Source: Ectopseudomonas mendocina (lineage in GTDB: Bacteria > Pseudomonadota > Gammaproteobacteria > Pseudomonadales > Pseudomonadaceae). From it: a stretch of DNA of 64,000 bases. Below, piece by piece: positions 9,227 to 18,584 of this stretch. The notes beneath the pieces were generated by a model. The model was given only the letters and a program-made list of their open reading frames with translations, searched no databases and had not been told where the DNA came from. The translations under genes were made by a program, and so were the position numbers. Every line of letters begins with the position of its first letter. Position 1 is the stretch's first letter. The stretch is from the NCBI RefSeq assembly GCF_007049795.1, contig NZ_SCFY01000019.1, forward strand, positions 1 to 64,000, read 5' to 3'.

Positions 9227-9410
9227 GGGACGCTGTGACGGGCTGAAAAAGGCTGCTTATTCTAACAGCAAGCCCGCGCGGGACGGGCTTTTATTGCCGG
9301 CCATAGGAGGGCTTTTGTACCAATGTGTCGGCTTGTCTAGGCCCAAAGCAGCATTGCCGGACCGTGGTGCAAGGGGCACGCTTGGCGGCAAGCTGCCCAG
9401 AGAACCATCG

Positions 9411-11792
9411 ATGTCTGATCAAGCTACCGTTACCCGGCGACTGGCCAATTGCGCCGAGCTGCGAGCGCAGCAGCAGCTTTGGGCGCAGCAGGTTGGGGTG
9501 TGCCTGCGTGTGGCCGCCGGCGGTCATGACGAGCCAGCGGCCTATCCGGGCCTGGCGCACTTTCTCGAACATCTGCTGTTTCTCGGTAGTCGCGATTACC
9601 CGGTCGATCAGGGTTTGATGGCCTTCGTCCAGCGCCATGGTGGGCTGGTAAATGCTTCGACCCAGGCGCGTTACACCGATTTCGTCTGCGAGGTGCCGGC
9701 CGAGTTGCTGCAGCCAGCGCTGACACGTCTGCTGGATATGCTTGGCCAGCCTTTGCTGGCGATCGACGCGCAGCTGCGTGAGCGCGAGGTGCTGCACGCC
9801 GAATACCAGGCACGCAGCCAGGATGCCGACAGTCGTATCGATCATGCGCTGGGCCAGGCGCTAGCCGCCGGGCATCGCTGCGGGGCGTTCCTGGCCGGTG
9901 ATCGCGGCACGCTGGCTGTGGAATCTGCGGAGTTTCAGCAGGCTCTGCGTGATCATCATCAACGCCACTACCAGGCTCGGCATATAAGCCTGACTCTGGT
10001 CGGGCCACAACCGGCTGAACAGTTGCTGGATATCGCCGAGACGCTGCTTGGAAGGTTGCCGGCAGGCGAGGGCGACGCTTGTTTCGTGCCACTGGCTGAC
10101 CTTCTGCCTCTGCGAGCGCCGTGCCTGTATCTGCAACACAGTCGTTCGGGTGTGTACCTGGGGCTTGCCGTGCAGCTCGACACCCGCGACCTGGACGCAT
10201 CGTTGGATCTGTTGATGGATGCTGTGCAGGACCCTGCGCCCGGCGGCTTGCTCGACGGTCTGCGCGCGATGCAATTGTGCCGGCAGTTGCAGGCGCGGGT
10301 GCTGTATCAGCACGGTGGGCAATGCCTGCTGCGTCTGGACTTTCCTGGCGCCAGCGCGGAGCAGGGCGCCGCAGTGCGCGCCGCCGTGCAGAGTTGGGCT
10401 GCGCAGTTGCAGGGCGATACAGATTGGTCATTGCGACTGCAGCACCAGCAGCAGGCAGCAGCGCTCAGGTTGCTTGGGCTCAGCCCGTTGGCGGCGGCCA
10501 GGGAGCTGCAATCGCCTACTCAGGATGACAGCCAGACCTTGCGCGACCTGAATGCCGTGCTGGATCGCCTGGCTCGCGGTGATGGGCTGATCGAATTGCA
10601 GTGTGGCGAGCAGACGCGACCCTTGTGGCCGGCAATTGGATTGGATTTGCCATTGCAGGCCTTGCCGCTGCCATCGCCAACCCCAATTTCGAACCATCCC
10701 TGGCGGCTGCCTGGCAATGATCCGTTGCTGGCCGGCGCTGCCGTGGCATCGGCCGTTTTGCCGTTGGCCGCGCTACGACATCATCCGTGGCAGGTGGAGG
10801 GTGGGCCGGCTGCGCTTTACTGGCGCGGCCCCTGTGCGGCGGCGGGCGACGCTGCGGCCATCGAAGCGGGATTGCTGGCGCGCAGCGCCGATCTGCGCTG
10901 GCGCGGTGAGCGGCTTGGCATTGCCTGCCAGCTGAGCGTACAAGTTGCTGGCTGGAGCCTTTCATTGCGCGGGCCGGCACCACTATTGCCGACCTTCAGT
11001 GCTTTGCTGCTACCGCTGCTGTTGGCCACGCTGGATGAACCAGTCGAGCCCGCTTCCCAGGGTATGTTGTTGCGGGCGCTGCTGCAGCGTTTGCCGCACC
11101 TGTGCGAACTACCCAAGGTCTCGCGGCTGGAAGGGCTGAGTGTTGGGCTTGGGGCGCGCGAGCAGGCGCAATTGAACGAGTTGTGCGTGGCTGTCGAGCC
11201 GCTTACGGATCTGTCGCCCCCACCGTGTATCGAGACTGGAGTCGACTGGCACCAGGTCGCGCAGCCAAGTACGGATGCCGCGTTGATGCTGTTCTGTCCC
11301 TTGCCTGCCGTCGATGCCTGCACCGAGGCTGCCTGGCGTCTGCTTGGCCAGGTGTTGCAGGGGCGTTTCTACCAGCGCCTGCGCGGTGAGTTGCAACTGG
11401 GTTACGCGCTGTTCGCCGGCTTCCGCCAGGTCGAGGGTTGCCGGGGGTTGCTGTTTGCCTTGCAGTCACCCGTCTGCGAGGCGGCTGGCATCTTCGAGCA
11501 TATCCGCGCCTTTCTGGGCGAGCAGCGTCAGTCGCTCGCTGCGCTGGATGATGAGGCCGTGTCGCGTTACCGCGCTGCCTTGCTACCGACACTGAGCCCG
11601 GCCGAGGCCAACCTCGCACGTGCCGAGCAGCTATGGCAGTTGCATCTGGCAGGCTTGCCCGAGGTGCACCTGCAACGTGTGCAGCAGGCGTTGGTGGCCC
11701 TGACCTCTAGCGATCTGCTGCGAGCACATGAGCAGTTGCTAAGCGCCCGCGACTGGCGCGTGCTCGCCAGCGGAGCACCGTCGCCGGCCTAG
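9411..11792 (+). CDS. pqqF: PqqF, M16 zinc peptidase for PQQ precursor
   Basis: A 793-residue inverzincin. The zinc motif is H50-F-L-E53-H54, with the third ligand E131 exactly 76 residues after H54, as in the HxxEH-(76)-E pattern. PqqF, with PqqG in some bacteria, cuts the crosslinked Glu-Tyr out of modified PqqA. The start at 9411 (MSDQATVTRRLANCAELRAQ) puts the peptidase domain at the N-terminus. A longer upstream frame has no family similarity, and the ribosome site before 9411 is weak. The C-terminal half is Ala/Leu-rich, as usual for the inactive M16 half. It stands alone, 28.4 kb before pqqA, between dusA and a repeat-rich gap. Confidence 0.88.
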   Translation: MSDQATVTRRLANCAELRAQQQLWAQQVGVCLRVAAGGHDEPAAYPGLAHFLEHLLFLGSRDYPVDQGLMAFVQRHGGLVNASTQARYTDFVCEVPAELLQPALTRLLDMLGQPLLAIDAQLREREVLHAEYQARSQDADSRIDHALGQALAAGHRCGAFLAGDRGTLAVESAEFQQALRDHHQRHYQARHISLTLVGPQPAEQLLDIAETLLGRLPAGEGDACFVPLADLLPLRAPCLYLQHSRSGVYLGLAVQLDTRDLDASLDLLMDAVQDPAPGGLLDGLRAMQLCRQLQARVLYQHGGQCLLRLDFPGASAEQGAAVRAAVQSWAAQLQGDTDWSLRLQHQQQAAALRLLGLSPLAAARELQSPTQDDSQTLRDLNAVLDRLARGDGLIELQCGEQTRPLWPAIGLDLPLQALPLPSPTPISNHPWRLPGNDPLLAGAAVASAVLPLAALRHHPWQVEGGPAALYWRGPCAAAGDAAAIEAGLLARSADLRWRGERLGIACQLSVQVAGWSLSLRGPAPLLPTFSALLLPLLLATLDEPVEPASQGMLLRALLQRLPHLCELPKVSRLEGLSVGLGAREQAQLNELCVAVEPLTDLSPPPCIETGVDWHQVAQPSTDAALMLFCPLPAVDACTEAAWRLLGQVLQGRFYQRLRGELQLGYALFAGFRQVEGCRGLLFALQSPVCEAAGIFEHIRAFLGEQRQSLAALDDEAVSRYRAALLPTLSPAEANLARAEQLWQLHLAGLPEVHLQRVQQALVALTSSDLLRAHEQLLSARDWRVLASGAPSPA

Positions 11793-12248
11793 GCTGCGTT
11801 CTCTTCATCGCTCTTTGCGCGACTGCGATCAAATTTCCCACGCCTTTTTCTGCAGGAGCCCCGGTCCGGTGCAAGGCTCTGGCTTTGCGTCGTTCTTTCG
11901 ATTCGCCGCGGGGCGCGGCTCCTACAGGGTGAGGCAGTGTCTGGTGGTTGTGTAGGAGCCCCCGACCCGGGGCGAAGCCTGTAGCCGCGCCGCCATCGTT
12001 CGTTGCGGTGCGCGACGCCTGCCGTTCAGCTACCAGCGCATTTCTACACCCTAGGGTTGGCCCGGTACTAATACCTTTCTCCCGCTACCGGTAGCAGGTC
12101 GGTCGCGAGCCGGCGGGAGCACGCCGGTAGCGCCCGGCCAAAGCAGCAGCGAATCGCTGCCAAGGCAGCGTATGGCCCGCCGGACCCGCTTTCGATAATC
12201 GCCTCCGACACGACTGCCCTGGTGGTCGCCACTCAAGCGGAGAGCGTT
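11793..12248. repeat. Repeat-rich gap between pqqF and the porin
   Basis: I see no gene here. 11850-11990 holds REP-like units built on CTCCTACAG/CTGTAGGAGC with GC-rich stems, in both orientations. 12060-12160 holds several overlapping short palindromes (CTACCGGTAG, CCGGCGGGAGCACGCCGG) directly before the porin. The sequence GGTACTAATACCTTTC at 12064-12079 faintly resembles the TACCWWG boxes found upstream of other genes of the alcohol locus. Confidence 0.5.
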
Positions 12249-13433
12249 ATGAACAACAACAAGATCGCCATCACTCGATTTCTGCCCCTAACTCTGGCTG
12301 CTGCCGTCGCCCTGGCGACCGCTCAGCAGGCCGCCGCCGAGATCGTTCTTTACGACAAGGACGACACCACTTTTTCCACCGACGGTTATATCAACGCCTT
12401 CTACGTCAACAGCGACGTGGATCGTGAGGGTGAGCAGTTCGACCGCCGCCAGTCGCGGGTGAAGATGGGCTTTCTGCCCAACTGGATCGGCTTCAATTTC
12501 GGTAAGCAGATCGACGGGCTCAAGCTGACCGGCCGCTCCTCCTTCTGGGTCACCATCAACGACAGTGAAACCAACGGCACCGACACCGCCATCGACGTGC
12601 GTCAGTTCTACGGCACCGTTTCCAGCCCGGAATGGGGCGAGGTGCTGGTGGGCAAGGACTTCGGCCTGTTCTCGCGCTCCAACATCTTCCTCGATGAGCT
12701 GCTGGCCGGTTACGGCAATGTGTCCGACACCCTCGGCCTGGTAGACGGCAATGGCGTGTCCTTCGGCAACATCGGCACCGGCTACCCGTATCCGTTCCCG
12801 ACCTCGCAGATCACCTACCGCAACAACAACCTGGCTGAAGGCCTGCGTGTCGCGGTCGGCATCATGGACCCGGTCGACACCAACGACGACAGCCCGACCG
12901 GCAAGGCCTACCAGGAAAATCCGCGTTTCGAATCGGAAGTCAGCTACCAGTTCGATCTGGGCGGTTCGACCATCTACACCTGGGTCAACGGTGCCTACCA
13001 GACCTCCGAGAACACCGACGACACCGTCGACAAGGTCACCTCCAAGGGCCTCGGCTATGGTGTGCAGGCCAAGTTCGGCGGCCTGTCGCTGACTGGTTCG
13101 GGCTTCCAGGCCAAGGGCATCAACCCGTTCTTCACCAACAACCTTGGCGAGCCGACCCTGCGTGACATCGACAGCGACGGCTACCTGCTGCAGGGCTCGT
13201 ACACCTGGGGCAAGAACCGCGTGGCGCTGTCCTACGGCAAGACCGAGGACGACGGCAACGGTCTGGGCGTGGCGGCGGACTACGAGACCCGCGGTATCGC
13301 CTATTTCCGCACCATCAACGACAACCTCAAGCTGGTCGCCGAGTACAACCAGTACCAGATCGATGCCGCCGCCGGCAGCGGTCTGAACGAGGACACCGAC
13401 ACCTTCGCCGTAGGTGCCGTGCTCAGCTGGTAA
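12249..13433 (+). CDS. Outer-membrane porin of the alcohol-oxidation locus
   Basis: A 394-residue general-diffusion-type porin. A signal peptide (MNNNKIAITRFLPLTLAAAV, cleaved near AQQAAA|EIVLY) precedes alternating amphipathic strands ending in the aromatic C-terminus VGAVLSW, the outer-membrane insertion signal. Glycine/aromatic strand patterns such as VRQFYGTVSSPEWGEVLVGKDFG are typical of Gram-negative porins of the Porin_4 type. AAGCGGAGAGCGTT precedes the ATG. Being the first gene of the alcohol locus, it may admit alcohols or a related solute, which is inference from position. A terminator follows. Confidence 0.8.
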   Translation: MNNNKIAITRFLPLTLAAAVALATAQQAAAEIVLYDKDDTTFSTDGYINAFYVNSDVDREGEQFDRRQSRVKMGFLPNWIGFNFGKQIDGLKLTGRSSFWVTINDSETNGTDTAIDVRQFYGTVSSPEWGEVLVGKDFGLFSRSNIFLDELLAGYGNVSDTLGLVDGNGVSFGNIGTGYPYPFPTSQITYRNNNLAEGLRVAVGIMDPVDTNDDSPTGKAYQENPRFESEVSYQFDLGGSTIYTWVNGAYQTSENTDDTVDKVTSKGLGYGVQAKFGGLSLTGSGFQAKGINPFFTNNLGEPTLRDIDSDGYLLQGSYTWGKNRVALSYGKTEDDGNGLGVAADYETRGIAYFRTINDNLKLVAEYNQYQIDAAAGSGLNEDTDTFAVGAVLSW

Positions 13434-13452
13434 GCCGCACGGCTTGCAGACG

Positions 13453-13483
13453 ACGGGAGGCCCACGGGTCTCCCGTTCTTTTT
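13453..13483 (+). terminator. Terminator after the porin
   Basis: ACGGGAG and CTCCCGT pair across a ten-base loop and are followed by TCTTTTT, 20 bp after the porin stop. Confidence 0.8.
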
Positions 13484-13505
13484 ATGGATCGAAAGGAAGA
13501 ATTCA

Positions 13506-13898
13506 ATGATCGGACTCTGGAGCGAATCGGCTCAAACCTATCTGCTGGTACTGGCGATCAGCACTACGCTGGTCTTCGCGCTACCCATCTTTCTCGTACC
13601 GCTGACCTGGGCGCGCCTGATGCGTTGGCGCATTCCGCAGGATGTGGACCTGGCGGTGTACTTCGGGCGCTGTCTGGGTGCCTTCATCCTGATCGTCGAG
13701 GCGCTGATGCTGCGCGCCGCGCTGACCGGTGAAGCGCTGCACACCACCTTCGAGGTGCTGGCCGCGGTGGCCCTGCTGATGGTGCTGGTGCATGTGCATG
13801 GCGCGATCAAGCGCATCCAGCCGTGGACGGAAACCCTGGAGATAGGCTTTTACGCCGGGATGTTCGTGCTGAACCTGATGTTCTGGCCGGCCCTGTAA
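13506..13898 (+). CDS. Small inner-membrane protein, unknown
   Basis: A 130-residue hydrophobic protein with four likely membrane helices (about residues 12-34, 50-70, 80-102, 112-128) and short loops. A charged segment, RLMRWRIPQDVD, lies after the first helix. AAGGAAGAATTC precedes the start. I do not recognise a named family. It follows the porin terminator and precedes the FIST gene on the same strand, with a repeat-rich gap of about 250 bp between. A similar small membrane protein sits near ercS' in other Pseudomonas as far as I recall, but no role can be given. Confidence 0.65.
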   Translation: MIGLWSESAQTYLLVLAISTTLVFALPIFLVPLTWARLMRWRIPQDVDLAVYFGRCLGAFILIVEALMLRAALTGEALHTTFEVLAAVALLMVLVHVHGAIKRIQPWTETLEIGFYAGMFVLNLMFWPAL

Positions 13899-13905
13899 GA
13901 ACACT

Positions 13906-13980
13906 GGTGCGCACGGCGCAGCAGTTTGTAGAGCGGGTGCAACCCGCCGTTGCCCCACTGGCGGGTTGCACCCGCCCTAC
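13906..13980. repeat. Truncated 21-bp repeat followed by a GCGGGTTGCACCCGC hairpin
   Basis: 13906-13920 is a partial copy of the GGTGCGCACGGCGCACC repeat. 13928-13948 and 13960-13980 are inverted 21-bp arms built on GGGTGCAACCCGCC with an 11-bp loop. The same long hairpin recurs at 19959-20011, with a single arm at 27880-27900. Confidence 0.8.
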
Positions 13981-14027
13981 ATATTGAATTGCCCATGCAT
14001 GGCGTGACCAGGGTGGCGGCGTGCGTC

Positions 14028-14054
14028 GCGTACTGCTTCGCGAGTACGCCCTAC
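14028..14054. repeat. GCGTACT-CGCGAAGC hairpin repeat
   Basis: GCGTACTGCTTCGCGAGTAC followed by GCCCTAC is an inverted repeat found again in the opposite orientation at 34066-34093. The shared GTAGGGCG edge resembles the edge of the other palindromic repeats in the window. Confidence 0.7.
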
Positions 14055-14145
14055 GGATCGACTACCCAGTACTCAAGTAGCATGGGGCGGGCAGCGCCGG
14101 CTTCGTAGAATTTCCCCATGATCAGCACGTGAATTGGGGCGTGAT

Positions 14146-15309
14146 ATGGCCTTGGAACAGTCGGAGGGCGTGCTCAGCGCTGTCTCCAGCACGAAGGATG
14201 TGGAATTGGCCGCCCAGGAACTGGCACGCCAGCTGATCCATCCCTATCTCGGTTTCGTGCTGTTCTTCTGCTCGGCCGAATACGATCTCGACGGCCTCGG
14301 CCAGGCGCTGGAAGCGCATTTCGGCGGTGTCAGCCTGGTGGGCTGCACCAGCGCCGGCGAGATCACCCCACAGGGCTACGACCGTGGCTGTGTGGTGGCG
14401 CTGGGCTTCGACCTGCGCTGTTTCTCCATCGCCAGCGTGCTGATCGACGAGATGGAACGCTTCAATCTGCTCGATGCGCAGCATCTGGTCGATGGCCTGG
14501 TCAAGGATTGCCGCAGCAACGAGCTGGCCTCGATCAAGGGCCACAGCTTCGCCCTGACCCTGCTCGACGGACTTTCCAGCCGCGAAGAACTGGTGCTTGG
14601 CGCACTCAGTGCGGCGCTGGGCAGCATCCCGCACTTCGGCGGCTCGGCCGGCGACGACAACCACCTGACCCACACCCACGTCTACCATGGCGGCCGCTTC
14701 CACAGCGGCGCAGCGGTCGTGGTGCTGTTTAACACCTGGCTGGAGTTCGAGGTGTTCAGCACCCATCACATCCAGCCCAGCGCGGAAAAGCTGGTGGTGA
14801 CGCGCGCCGACAGCGCCACGCGCCGGGTGTACGAACTCAATGCCGCACCGGCCGCGCAGGAATATGCCGAGCTGATCGGTGTGCCGGTCGAGGCGCTGGA
14901 TCTGCGCGCGTTCGCTGCTTATCCGCTGGCGGTGCGCATCAGCGATCACTACTACGTGCGCTCGATCCAGCAGGTGCACGACGACCTCAGCCTGACCTTC
15001 TACTGCGCGGTGGAGAACGGCATCGTCCTCACCGCCATGCACCCCGGCCCCTTGCTGCCCAATCTGCAGCAACTGTTCGCCGGGCTGGAGCATCGCCTCG
15101 GTCCGCTGCTGCTGACCATCGGCTGCGACTGCTTCCTGCGCCGCCTGGAGATCGAGAACGATGGCGGCGTCGAGTCGGTCGCCACGCTGCTGCGTCAGCA
15201 GCGGGTGATCGGCTTCAATACCTACGGAGAGCAGTTCAATGGCATGCACATCAACCAGACCTTCACCGGCGTCGCCATTGGCCGACCTGTTGGGCGTGCC
15301 GAGCGCTGA
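14146..15309 (+). CDS. FIST domain sensory protein
   Basis: A 387-residue soluble protein with an N-terminal FIST_N domain (about 30-215) and a FIST_C region. Typical segments are the LVGCTSAGEITPQGY motif and FGGSAGDDNHL. FIST domains are predicted to bind small ligands and usually accompany signal-transduction proteins. The ATG at 14146 is chosen over an upstream TTG. Its last 71 bases overlap the start of the hybrid kinase gene in another frame, so the two are translationally linked and probably act together. This suggests a cytoplasmic ligand sensor feeding ErcS'. The ligand is unknown. Confidence 0.8.
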   Translation: MALEQSEGVLSAVSSTKDVELAAQELARQLIHPYLGFVLFFCSAEYDLDGLGQALEAHFGGVSLVGCTSAGEITPQGYDRGCVVALGFDLRCFSIASVLIDEMERFNLLDAQHLVDGLVKDCRSNELASIKGHSFALTLLDGLSSREELVLGALSAALGSIPHFGGSAGDDNHLTHTHVYHGGRFHSGAAVVVLFNTWLEFEVFSTHHIQPSAEKLVVTRADSATRRVYELNAAPAAQEYAELIGVPVEALDLRAFAAYPLAVRISDHYYVRSIQQVHDDLSLTFYCAVENGIVLTAMHPGPLLPNLQQLFAGLEHRLGPLLLTIGCDCFLRRLEIENDGGVESVATLLRQQRVIGFNTYGEQFNGMHINQTFTGVAIGRPVGRAER

Positions 15310-17881
15310 GCTGCAGGCACGCTGTGCGGCGCTGGAGCAGGAAAACGCCAAGCTCAGGCGCATCAATGCCGCGCTGATCGAGCGGGTCGAGTCGATCCAT
15401 TCCCGTGGCGATGACGCCTACGCGGCCTTCCAGCATTCGGTGGTGCTGTCCGAGCAGGTGCGCGAGCGCACCGACGCGCTGAACCAGGCGATGGCCGAAC
15501 TGAAATCCAGCAACCAGCTGCTCAGCGACGCACGGCTGCGTGCCGAGACTGCGCACCAGCATTTGATCGACGCCATCGAGAGCATCTCCGACGCCTTCGT
15601 GCTGTTCGACGATCGCCAGCGCATCGTGCTGTTCAACAGCCGTTTCAAGGCGCTCTGGGCGCGCAGCCGCGCGCGCATCGGTACCGGTACGCGGTTGGAG
15701 GAGATTCGCCGCCTGAGCCGCAGCACTGGTCTGGTGGTAGAAGCGCAGTTGGGCAAGGAGGGCGAGCCGAGCCTGTTCCGCCTGCAGGACGGGCGCTGGG
15801 TGCAGGTCAGCGAGCGGCCGACCCGCGAGGGCGGGCTGGTGATCCTCTACACCGACATCACCGAGGTGAAGCAGAGCGAGGCGCTGCGCCGCGAGCAGGC
15901 TCTGGCGCAGAAATCGCGCCTGCTGCAGCGCGCGGTCGACAACCTGTCGCAGGGCATGGCCATGGTCAATGCCGAGGGCGCGCTGGAGTTGTGGAACCAC
16001 CGTTTCCTCGAACTTTGCGGGCTGGCGCCGATCAACGCCCATCGGCCCTTCGCCGAAGTGATGGTGGAAAGCGAACTTGAGCCGCTGACCCCGGACAGCC
16101 GCGATGCTGCCGGCAAACCGCTGCGCCAGGTGGAGGTGCGCCTGTTCGACGGGCGCATGCTGGAAGTGCGTACTCATCCGCTGCCCACCGGCGGCTTCGT
16201 CAATACCTTCACCGATATCACCGAGCGCCATCGCCAGGCCCAGGCGCTGAGCGACAGCGAGCGCTGGATTCGCCTGATCACCGACCACGTGCCGGCGCTG
16301 ATCGCCTACCTGTCGGCTGATCTGGTCTACGAATTCACCAACAAGGTTTACGAGGAATGGTACTGCTGGCCACGCGGCGCCATGCTCGGCCAGAGCCTGC
16401 GCGAAGTGCACAGCGAGGAGCATTGCCAGCGTCTGGAACCCTACGTCGAATTGGCGCTGTCCGGCGAGAGCGTGACCTTCGAATTCGCCGAAACCAACCA
16501 CAACGGCCAGGAACGCTACATGCTGCGTTCCTATGTGCCCAACCGTCAGGCCAGTGGCGAGGTGGTCGGCATCTTCGTGCTGATCCGCGACATCACCGAG
16601 CGTCGCCGCACTGCCGAGGCATTGCACCAGGCTTATCAACACCTGGAACAGCGCGTACGCGAGCGTACCGCCGAGCTGACCACGGTGAACGACCAGTTGC
16701 GCCGCGAGATCGACGAGCGCACGCAGATGGAAGCGCGCCTGCGTGAAGCCAAGGGCGAGGCCGAGCAGGCCAACCTTTCCAAGACCAAGTTCCTCGCCGC
16801 GGTCAGCCATGACCTGCTTCAGCCGCTCAATGCCGCGCGGCTGTTCACCAGTGCCTTGTTGGAGAAACGCGACCTGTCAGGCTGTGCGCCGCTGGTGCGC
16901 AACGTCAGCAACTCGCTGGAAGACGTGGAAAGCCTGCTCGGCACGCTGGTGGACATTTCCAAGCTCGATGCCGGGGTGATCAAGCCCGATATCGCGCCAT
17001 TCGCCGTCAGCGAGCTGCTGGAAAATCTGGCCGCCGAGTATCACCAGATCGCCCGCAGCGAAGGCCTACGTCTGGATTACCTGCCCAGCTCGGCCCTGGT
17101 GCGCAGTGACGTGCAACTGCTGGCGCGGATTCTGCGTAACTTCCTCAGTAACGCCATTCGCTACACCGCCAGCGGACGCATCCTGCTGGGCTGCCGGCGG
17201 CGCGGCAACAGCCTGTCCATCGAAGTCTGGGACACCGGCATCGGCATCGCTCAGGACAAGCTGGTGGAGATATTCCAGGAGTTCAAACGCGGCGATAACG
17301 TGCAGCGCAAGCAGGATCGTGGCCTGGGCCTTGGCCTGGCGATCGTCGAGAAGATCGCACGCATGCTCGGCCACCGCATTCGCGTCGCGTCGCAGCAGGG
17401 CAGGGGCTCGATGTTCGCCGTCGAGGTGCCGCTGACCCGGCGCGCGCCGCGCGTGCGTACGGTGCAGGACAGCCCGGATCAGTTGCTCGAACGCCTCAGC
17501 GGCGCGCGGGTGTGGGTGCTGGATAACGACGCGGCGATCTGCGCCGGCATGCGCACCCTGCTCGAAGGCTGGGGCTGTCGGGTGGTTACCGCCCTGAGTG
17601 AAGAAGACCTCGCGCGCCAGGTGGACAACTACCACGCCGAGGCCGATCTGCTGATCGCCGACTATCACCTCGACGACGAGCGCAATGGCGTCGACGCGGT
17701 GGCGCAGATCAACGCCCGACGCAGTACGCCGCTACCGGCGCTGATGATCACCGCCAACTACAGCAACGAGCTCAAGCAGCAGATGCGCGAGCTGGGCCAC
17801 AGCCTGCTGCACAAACCGGTAAGGCCGATGAAGCTGAAGGCGGCGATGAGTCATTTGATGGAGCGTGGGGCAGGGGCTTGA
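15239..17881 (+). CDS. ercS': Hybrid histidine kinase ErcS'
   Basis: An 880-residue cytoplasmic hybrid kinase with no membrane segment. Residues 20-105 are coiled coil. Three PAS domains follow (about 105-215, 225-335 and 345-460, each ending in an xxDITE motif), then a second coiled coil. The HisKA domain has H524 in AAVSHDLLQPL. The HATPase has NFLSNAIRY and DTGIGI, and GLGLGLAIV. The C-terminal receiver has the acceptor D808 in IADYHLDD. GGAGAG precedes the ATG inside the FIST gene. The arrangement is that of PA1976 ErcS' in the ethanol-oxidation cascade of P. aeruginosa. It closely resembles ErcS at the other end of the locus in its kinase half. Confidence 0.88.
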   Translation: MACTSTRPSPASPLADLLGVPSAELQARCAALEQENAKLRRINAALIERVESIHSRGDDAYAAFQHSVVLSEQVRERTDALNQAMAELKSSNQLLSDARLRAETAHQHLIDAIESISDAFVLFDDRQRIVLFNSRFKALWARSRARIGTGTRLEEIRRLSRSTGLVVEAQLGKEGEPSLFRLQDGRWVQVSERPTREGGLVILYTDITEVKQSEALRREQALAQKSRLLQRAVDNLSQGMAMVNAEGALELWNHRFLELCGLAPINAHRPFAEVMVESELEPLTPDSRDAAGKPLRQVEVRLFDGRMLEVRTHPLPTGGFVNTFTDITERHRQAQALSDSERWIRLITDHVPALIAYLSADLVYEFTNKVYEEWYCWPRGAMLGQSLREVHSEEHCQRLEPYVELALSGESVTFEFAETNHNGQERYMLRSYVPNRQASGEVVGIFVLIRDITERRRTAEALHQAYQHLEQRVRERTAELTTVNDQLRREIDERTQMEARLREAKGEAEQANLSKTKFLAAVSHDLLQPLNAARLFTSALLEKRDLSGCAPLVRNVSNSLEDVESLLGTLVDISKLDAGVIKPDIAPFAVSELLENLAAEYHQIARSEGLRLDYLPSSALVRSDVQLLARILRNFLSNAIRYTASGRILLGCRRRGNSLSIEVWDTGIGIAQDKLVEIFQEFKRGDNVQRKQDRGLGLGLAIVEKIARMLGHRIRVASQQGRGSMFAVEVPLTRRAPRVRTVQDSPDQLLERLSGARVWVLDNDAAICAGMRTLLEGWGCRVVTALSEEDLARQVDNYHAEADLLIADYHLDDERNGVDAVAQINARRSTPLPALMITANYSNELKQQMRELGHSLLHKPVRPMKLKAAMSHLMERGAGA

Positions 17882-18010
17882 AACCCGGTGCGTACGGAGC
17901 ACCCCAGGTTTAACTGAGCGAGCAGAGCGCAGGAGCTGTGGATGTCGCTTTTTACATCCACCGCAGCGGTGGATCGGTAGAGCGTGATCCACCCGATACG
18001 GGCGTGCGGG

Positions 18011-18430
18011 TTAATCATCCGCGATCAGTCGCTTGCCCAGGCTGACCGAGGCATCGATCTTGTAGCCAAGCCGCTCGTAGAAGGCCAATGCCGCTGCGTT
18101 GGTGTCGCGCACCTGCAGGCTGAGCTTGGGGCAGCCCAGAGCGAGCAATTGTTCTTCGATATACGTCATCAACTGACGGGCCAGGCCTTGCTGGCGTTGC
18201 TCGGGGCACACCGCCAGGTAGTTGACCCAGCCGCGATGCCCCTCGTAGCCGGCCATGGCCGATGCCACCAGCTTGCCGTCGATCTCACCCACCACAAACA
18301 GCTCGGGCTGAACCTGCAGCTTGCGCTGGATGTCCTTGCGCGGGTCGTTCCACGGGCGGGTCAGGTCGCAACGTTGCCAGAGATCGATGACAGCGGCTTC
18401 GTCAGCGAGCCGGAAGGGGCGGATGTGCAT
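18011..18430 (-). CDS. GNAT acetyltransferase, YpeA-like
   Basis: A 139-residue GCN5-related N-acetyltransferase. It follows YpeA of E. coli closely: MHIRPFRLADEAAVIDLWQR, CDLTRPWNDPRKDI, the acetyl-CoA loop region EQRQQGLARQLM, and ALAFYERLGY with SLGKRLI at the end. The ATG at 18430 has GGAG upstream and begins the conserved domain. It sits between ercS' and erbR but on the opposite strand from ercS', and is probably unrelated to alcohol oxidation. The substrate is unknown. Confidence 0.82.
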   Translation of the reverse strand: MHIRPFRLADEAAVIDLWQRCDLTRPWNDPRKDIQRKLQVQPELFVVGEIDGKLVASAMAGYEGHRGWVNYLAVCPEQRQQGLARQLMTYIEEQLLALGCPKLSLQVRDTNAAALAFYERLGYKIDASVSLGKRLIADD

Positions 18431-18498
18431 GTTGGACTCCAATCGGTGAGACCGCCGTTTTAGCACGGCCTGATGACGGGAGTCAGGACAACCTCGTT

Positions 18499-18567
18499 CG
18501 TCACTCCCGCGAAGGCGGGAGCCCAGGTGCTTCTTGAGTTCTGGCTTCCCGCCTGCGCGGGAACGAC
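18499..18567. repeat. CGTCACTCCCGCGAAGGCGGGA inverted repeat element
   Basis: Two GC-rich hairpin units (CCCGCGAAGGCGGG and CCCGCCTGCGCGGG) in inverted arrangement, bounded by CGTCACTCC and GGAACGAC. This is a widespread extragenic palindromic element in Pseudomonas and related bacteria. It fills the gap between the acetyltransferase and erbR. Confidence 0.7.
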
Positions 18568-18584
18568 AGCTAACCTGTCGGACG

